A stretch of DNA of 64,000 nt from Siphonodentalium dalli (taxonomy: Eukaryota; Mollusca; Scaphopoda; Gadilida; Siphonodentaliidae), in the NCBI GenBank assembly GCA_032622095.1, contig CP136066.1:96493319-96557318 (forward strand), given 5' to 3'. Both the position numbers and the translations under genes were made by a program. Positions 62,012 to 64,000 of this stretch are shown piece after piece (positions within the stretch are counted from its first letter, which is position 1; the number at the start of each line of letters is the position of its first letter). The notes beneath the pieces are model-generated. The model did no database searches. It was not told the DNA's origin and saw only the letters and a program-made list of their open reading frames with translations.

Positions 62012-63433
62012 CCAAAAGTAGGAAGAAATTCAAATGTTGGTCTAAACCACAAATTCCACATACATTACTGGTTGAAAAATCAGACCACCAGAACAATTTC
62101 AACCCATTATTTGTGTATTATTTCCAACTAATATTGTTTCCAACTGTTGAAAACTTAGACCATATATGGCGGGTCCATGTCCCCACATGCACCTCTGTTT
62201 GGTAACGTTATTTACGCCACAGCCCCACGAACCAAGCAAAATCCACAACTCTAGAAACTTCATATAGGGTCACCATGGGGTGGGGTCATCCGATTTGCCA
62301 CAAAACCATGATAACGTTTGTCACCCCACATATGCATGTACTATGAAATTACAACATAGGCATGTACCTATTTCCAAATAACGTGACCACTTTCTCATTA
62401 TGTAGAAGGTCTTTTTGCATGATATCAGCAACGTTGCTACAGGTCGGTGGGTGTCTCATCCCATCCGACTTCGTTAATATAATAATGTCAACAGTTGGAC
62501 ATTTCAAAAAGTTATGAATTGCCTTTATGGACGCAATTCACCCGAACCAGCACGACTGACACTGTTCTGATTGAGCTCAATCAACGCCATCTAAACCGCC
62601 GCGTTCTCACGGGCGTAATCTTTGCAGCAAGAAAATATTAGTGTAAAGTTGTACCTGATATCTTCTTGCAGATATTTTCTTGCAGCTACATGCGGACGCG
62701 CCATAATGGCGCGTCCACGTGTAGCTGCAATAAAATATCTGCAAGAACATATCAGGTACAATTGTACTCTGATATTTTCTGAGATTACGCCCGTGAGAAA
62801 GCGGCGGGTTAGATGGCGTTGATTGAGCTCATTCAGAACCGTATTTGTCGTGCTGGTTCAAGTGAATTGCGTCCGGTAAACAACCTATAGTCCATATTGG
62901 AAATTCATAACATTATTAAATTTCCAACTGTTGACATGGATTACCGTTGTCGGTGGGATCAGGCACCCACCGACATGTAGCCACATTGCTGCTCTCATAT
63001 GCAAACAGACCTTCTATATATACTGAGAAAGTGGTGACGTTATTTGAAAATAGGTAAACGCCTATGTTATAATTTCATTGTACATGCATATGTGGGGTGA
63101 CACAAGTTATTATGGTTTTGTGGTAATCAGATATACCACACCCATTGAGACCCTATATCAATTGTTCTTGAGTTGTTGGTTTGGCGTGGTTCGTGGGGCT
63201 GTGGTGTATATTTCGTTACCAAACATACAGGAGGCATGGGACCCGGGCCCACCCCCAACTATGGTAATTTTTCACCAGTTGGAAACTTCATAACTAACAC
63301 AATATTAGTTGGTAATTTTACAACAACAATGGGTCGAAATTGTTCTGGTAGTCTGATTTTCCAACCAGTAATGTATGTGGAATTTGTTGTTTTAGACCAA
63401 TATTTGCATTTCTTCCTACTTTTTGCCAAATAG
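62012..63433. repeat. 1.4-kb imperfect palindrome
   Basis: The arms 62012-62702 and 62708-63433 are inverted copies around ATAAT at 62703-62707 (GCGCC ATAAT GGCGC). Paired landmarks include ATGCATGT against ACATGCAT near 62335 and 63085, CACTTTCTCA against TGAGAAAGTGG, TCGGTGGGTG against CACCCACCGA, and ACATTACTGG against CCAGTAATGT. The window's first 272 bases are half of such an element. The short ORF at 62622-62822 crosses the centre and is not real. Confidence 0.85.
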
Positions 63434-64000
63434 TGGTTTGAAATTTCCTCTAGGTTCATCCCTCCCCGATGTACAGTCAAAATTCAAGTTAAAAACAAAC
63501 AAAAACAAGACATGTGAGGTGCCAGGTGGGAAATTCAAAACAGATGGGAGGGGTGCCATATTAGAATTATGTGATCTTGGGAGATGAGTTTGTCCTGGTT
63601 CAAGGGGTGTACAGTTGGAAATATCACATGGACATCCTCCGTCAACGGAAACCCTATATTTCTATTTGTTCCTACGCACATGTCCATATAATACGTCAGC
63701 GATTCGGTCAACCCATCTAAAATGGAATTACGAAGTCAGTTGTTGAAACAGGCGATACTATTGATAGATCATAACTCAAGTGCGTGAACTGTTACCAGCG
63801 CATCCGTTACAGATTAGTTAACGGATACCGATGACCACCAATCAATGTGAACACATATCGACCACAGGCGATACAAGAAAACCATAGTCAGAAATGGTAA
63901 CGCGCTCAAGATCATATATTATATACCCACTAGCTGGGTACCCGTCCTGACGGGGAGAGTCGTTGTGTTTTTTTTTTTACACCAACACCCCAAAAATGGT
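63434..64000. repeat. GGAAATTTCC-type and other dispersed repeats at the window end
   Basis: 63480-63640 carries diverged CAGTTGGAAAT and TTCAAGGGG phrases. 63868-63960 carries the AGAAAACCATAGTCAGAAATG repeat, ending near CCCACTAGCTGGGTACCCGT. No gene. Confidence 0.5.

Noticed and set aside
62622-62822. 66-codon ORF
   Set aside because: Crosses the centre of the palindrome and is composed of inverted-arm sequence.

Overview
The window looks like repeat-dominated nuclear DNA of an invertebrate animal. It is AT-rich, has no operons or bacterial signals, carries LINE remnants, and is packed with nested DNA transposons, foldback elements and tandem repeats. The element types and protein families suggest a marine invertebrate, possibly a lophotrochozoan, but nothing in the window fixes the species. 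I see no complete host gene. One short exon-like block (about 44969-45109, minus strand) is the only host-gene candidate.

1-11.9 kb: half of a palindromic element (1-272) ends exactly where a large DNA transposon begins (273-11920; terminal inverted repeats, TAA on both sides). The transposon carries a 984-codon ORF (6988-9942) with two zinc-binding-like modules and a DDE-transposase-like core. A FEN1/XPG-type nuclease region (9942-10879) and a TSO1/tesmin-type CXC cysteine motif (to 11294) follow in shifted frames. The three parts look like one multidomain transposon protein whose 3' third has decayed through frameshifts. A 3.16-kb foldback element (382-3537, TSD AAAAGT) made of GCGCC/GAAAGC hairpin arrays has jumped into the left terminal repeat, and a 2.55-kb palindrome (4238-6791) lies just upstream of the ORF.

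12-25 kb: LINE ORF1 remnants (13.4-15.3 kb), about 260-bp tandem repeats (15.3-16.1 kb), a 1365-bp TIR element with a 9-bp target duplication (16551-17915) partly copied in a 1.19-kb tandem duplication, about 180-bp tandem repeats to 20.85 kb, and a degraded inverted relative of the TIR element at 24.2-25.1 kb.

25.9-41.3 kb: diverged repeats built on AAGATGGC, a 1.2-kb TIR element rich in ATCGATTAC-like motifs (30476-31677), a 4.7-kb element with about 1-kb inverted arms (33689-38410), a foldback minisatellite (38.76-40.51 kb) and a long hairpin (41074-41320).

41.4-64 kb: dispersed repeats, the exon candidate inside an inverted-repeat pair, a second 1365-bp TIR element (47715-49079), two transposons with 5-bp target duplications (49417-51797 and 52804-57396), a LINE reverse transcriptase split by nested insertions (57985-58635 and 61620-62005), short tandem repeats, and a 1.4-kb palindrome (62012-63433) related to the half element at the start of the window.

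The layout is transposon inside transposon. Every TIR pair and target duplication given here was found by eye and not by alignment software.
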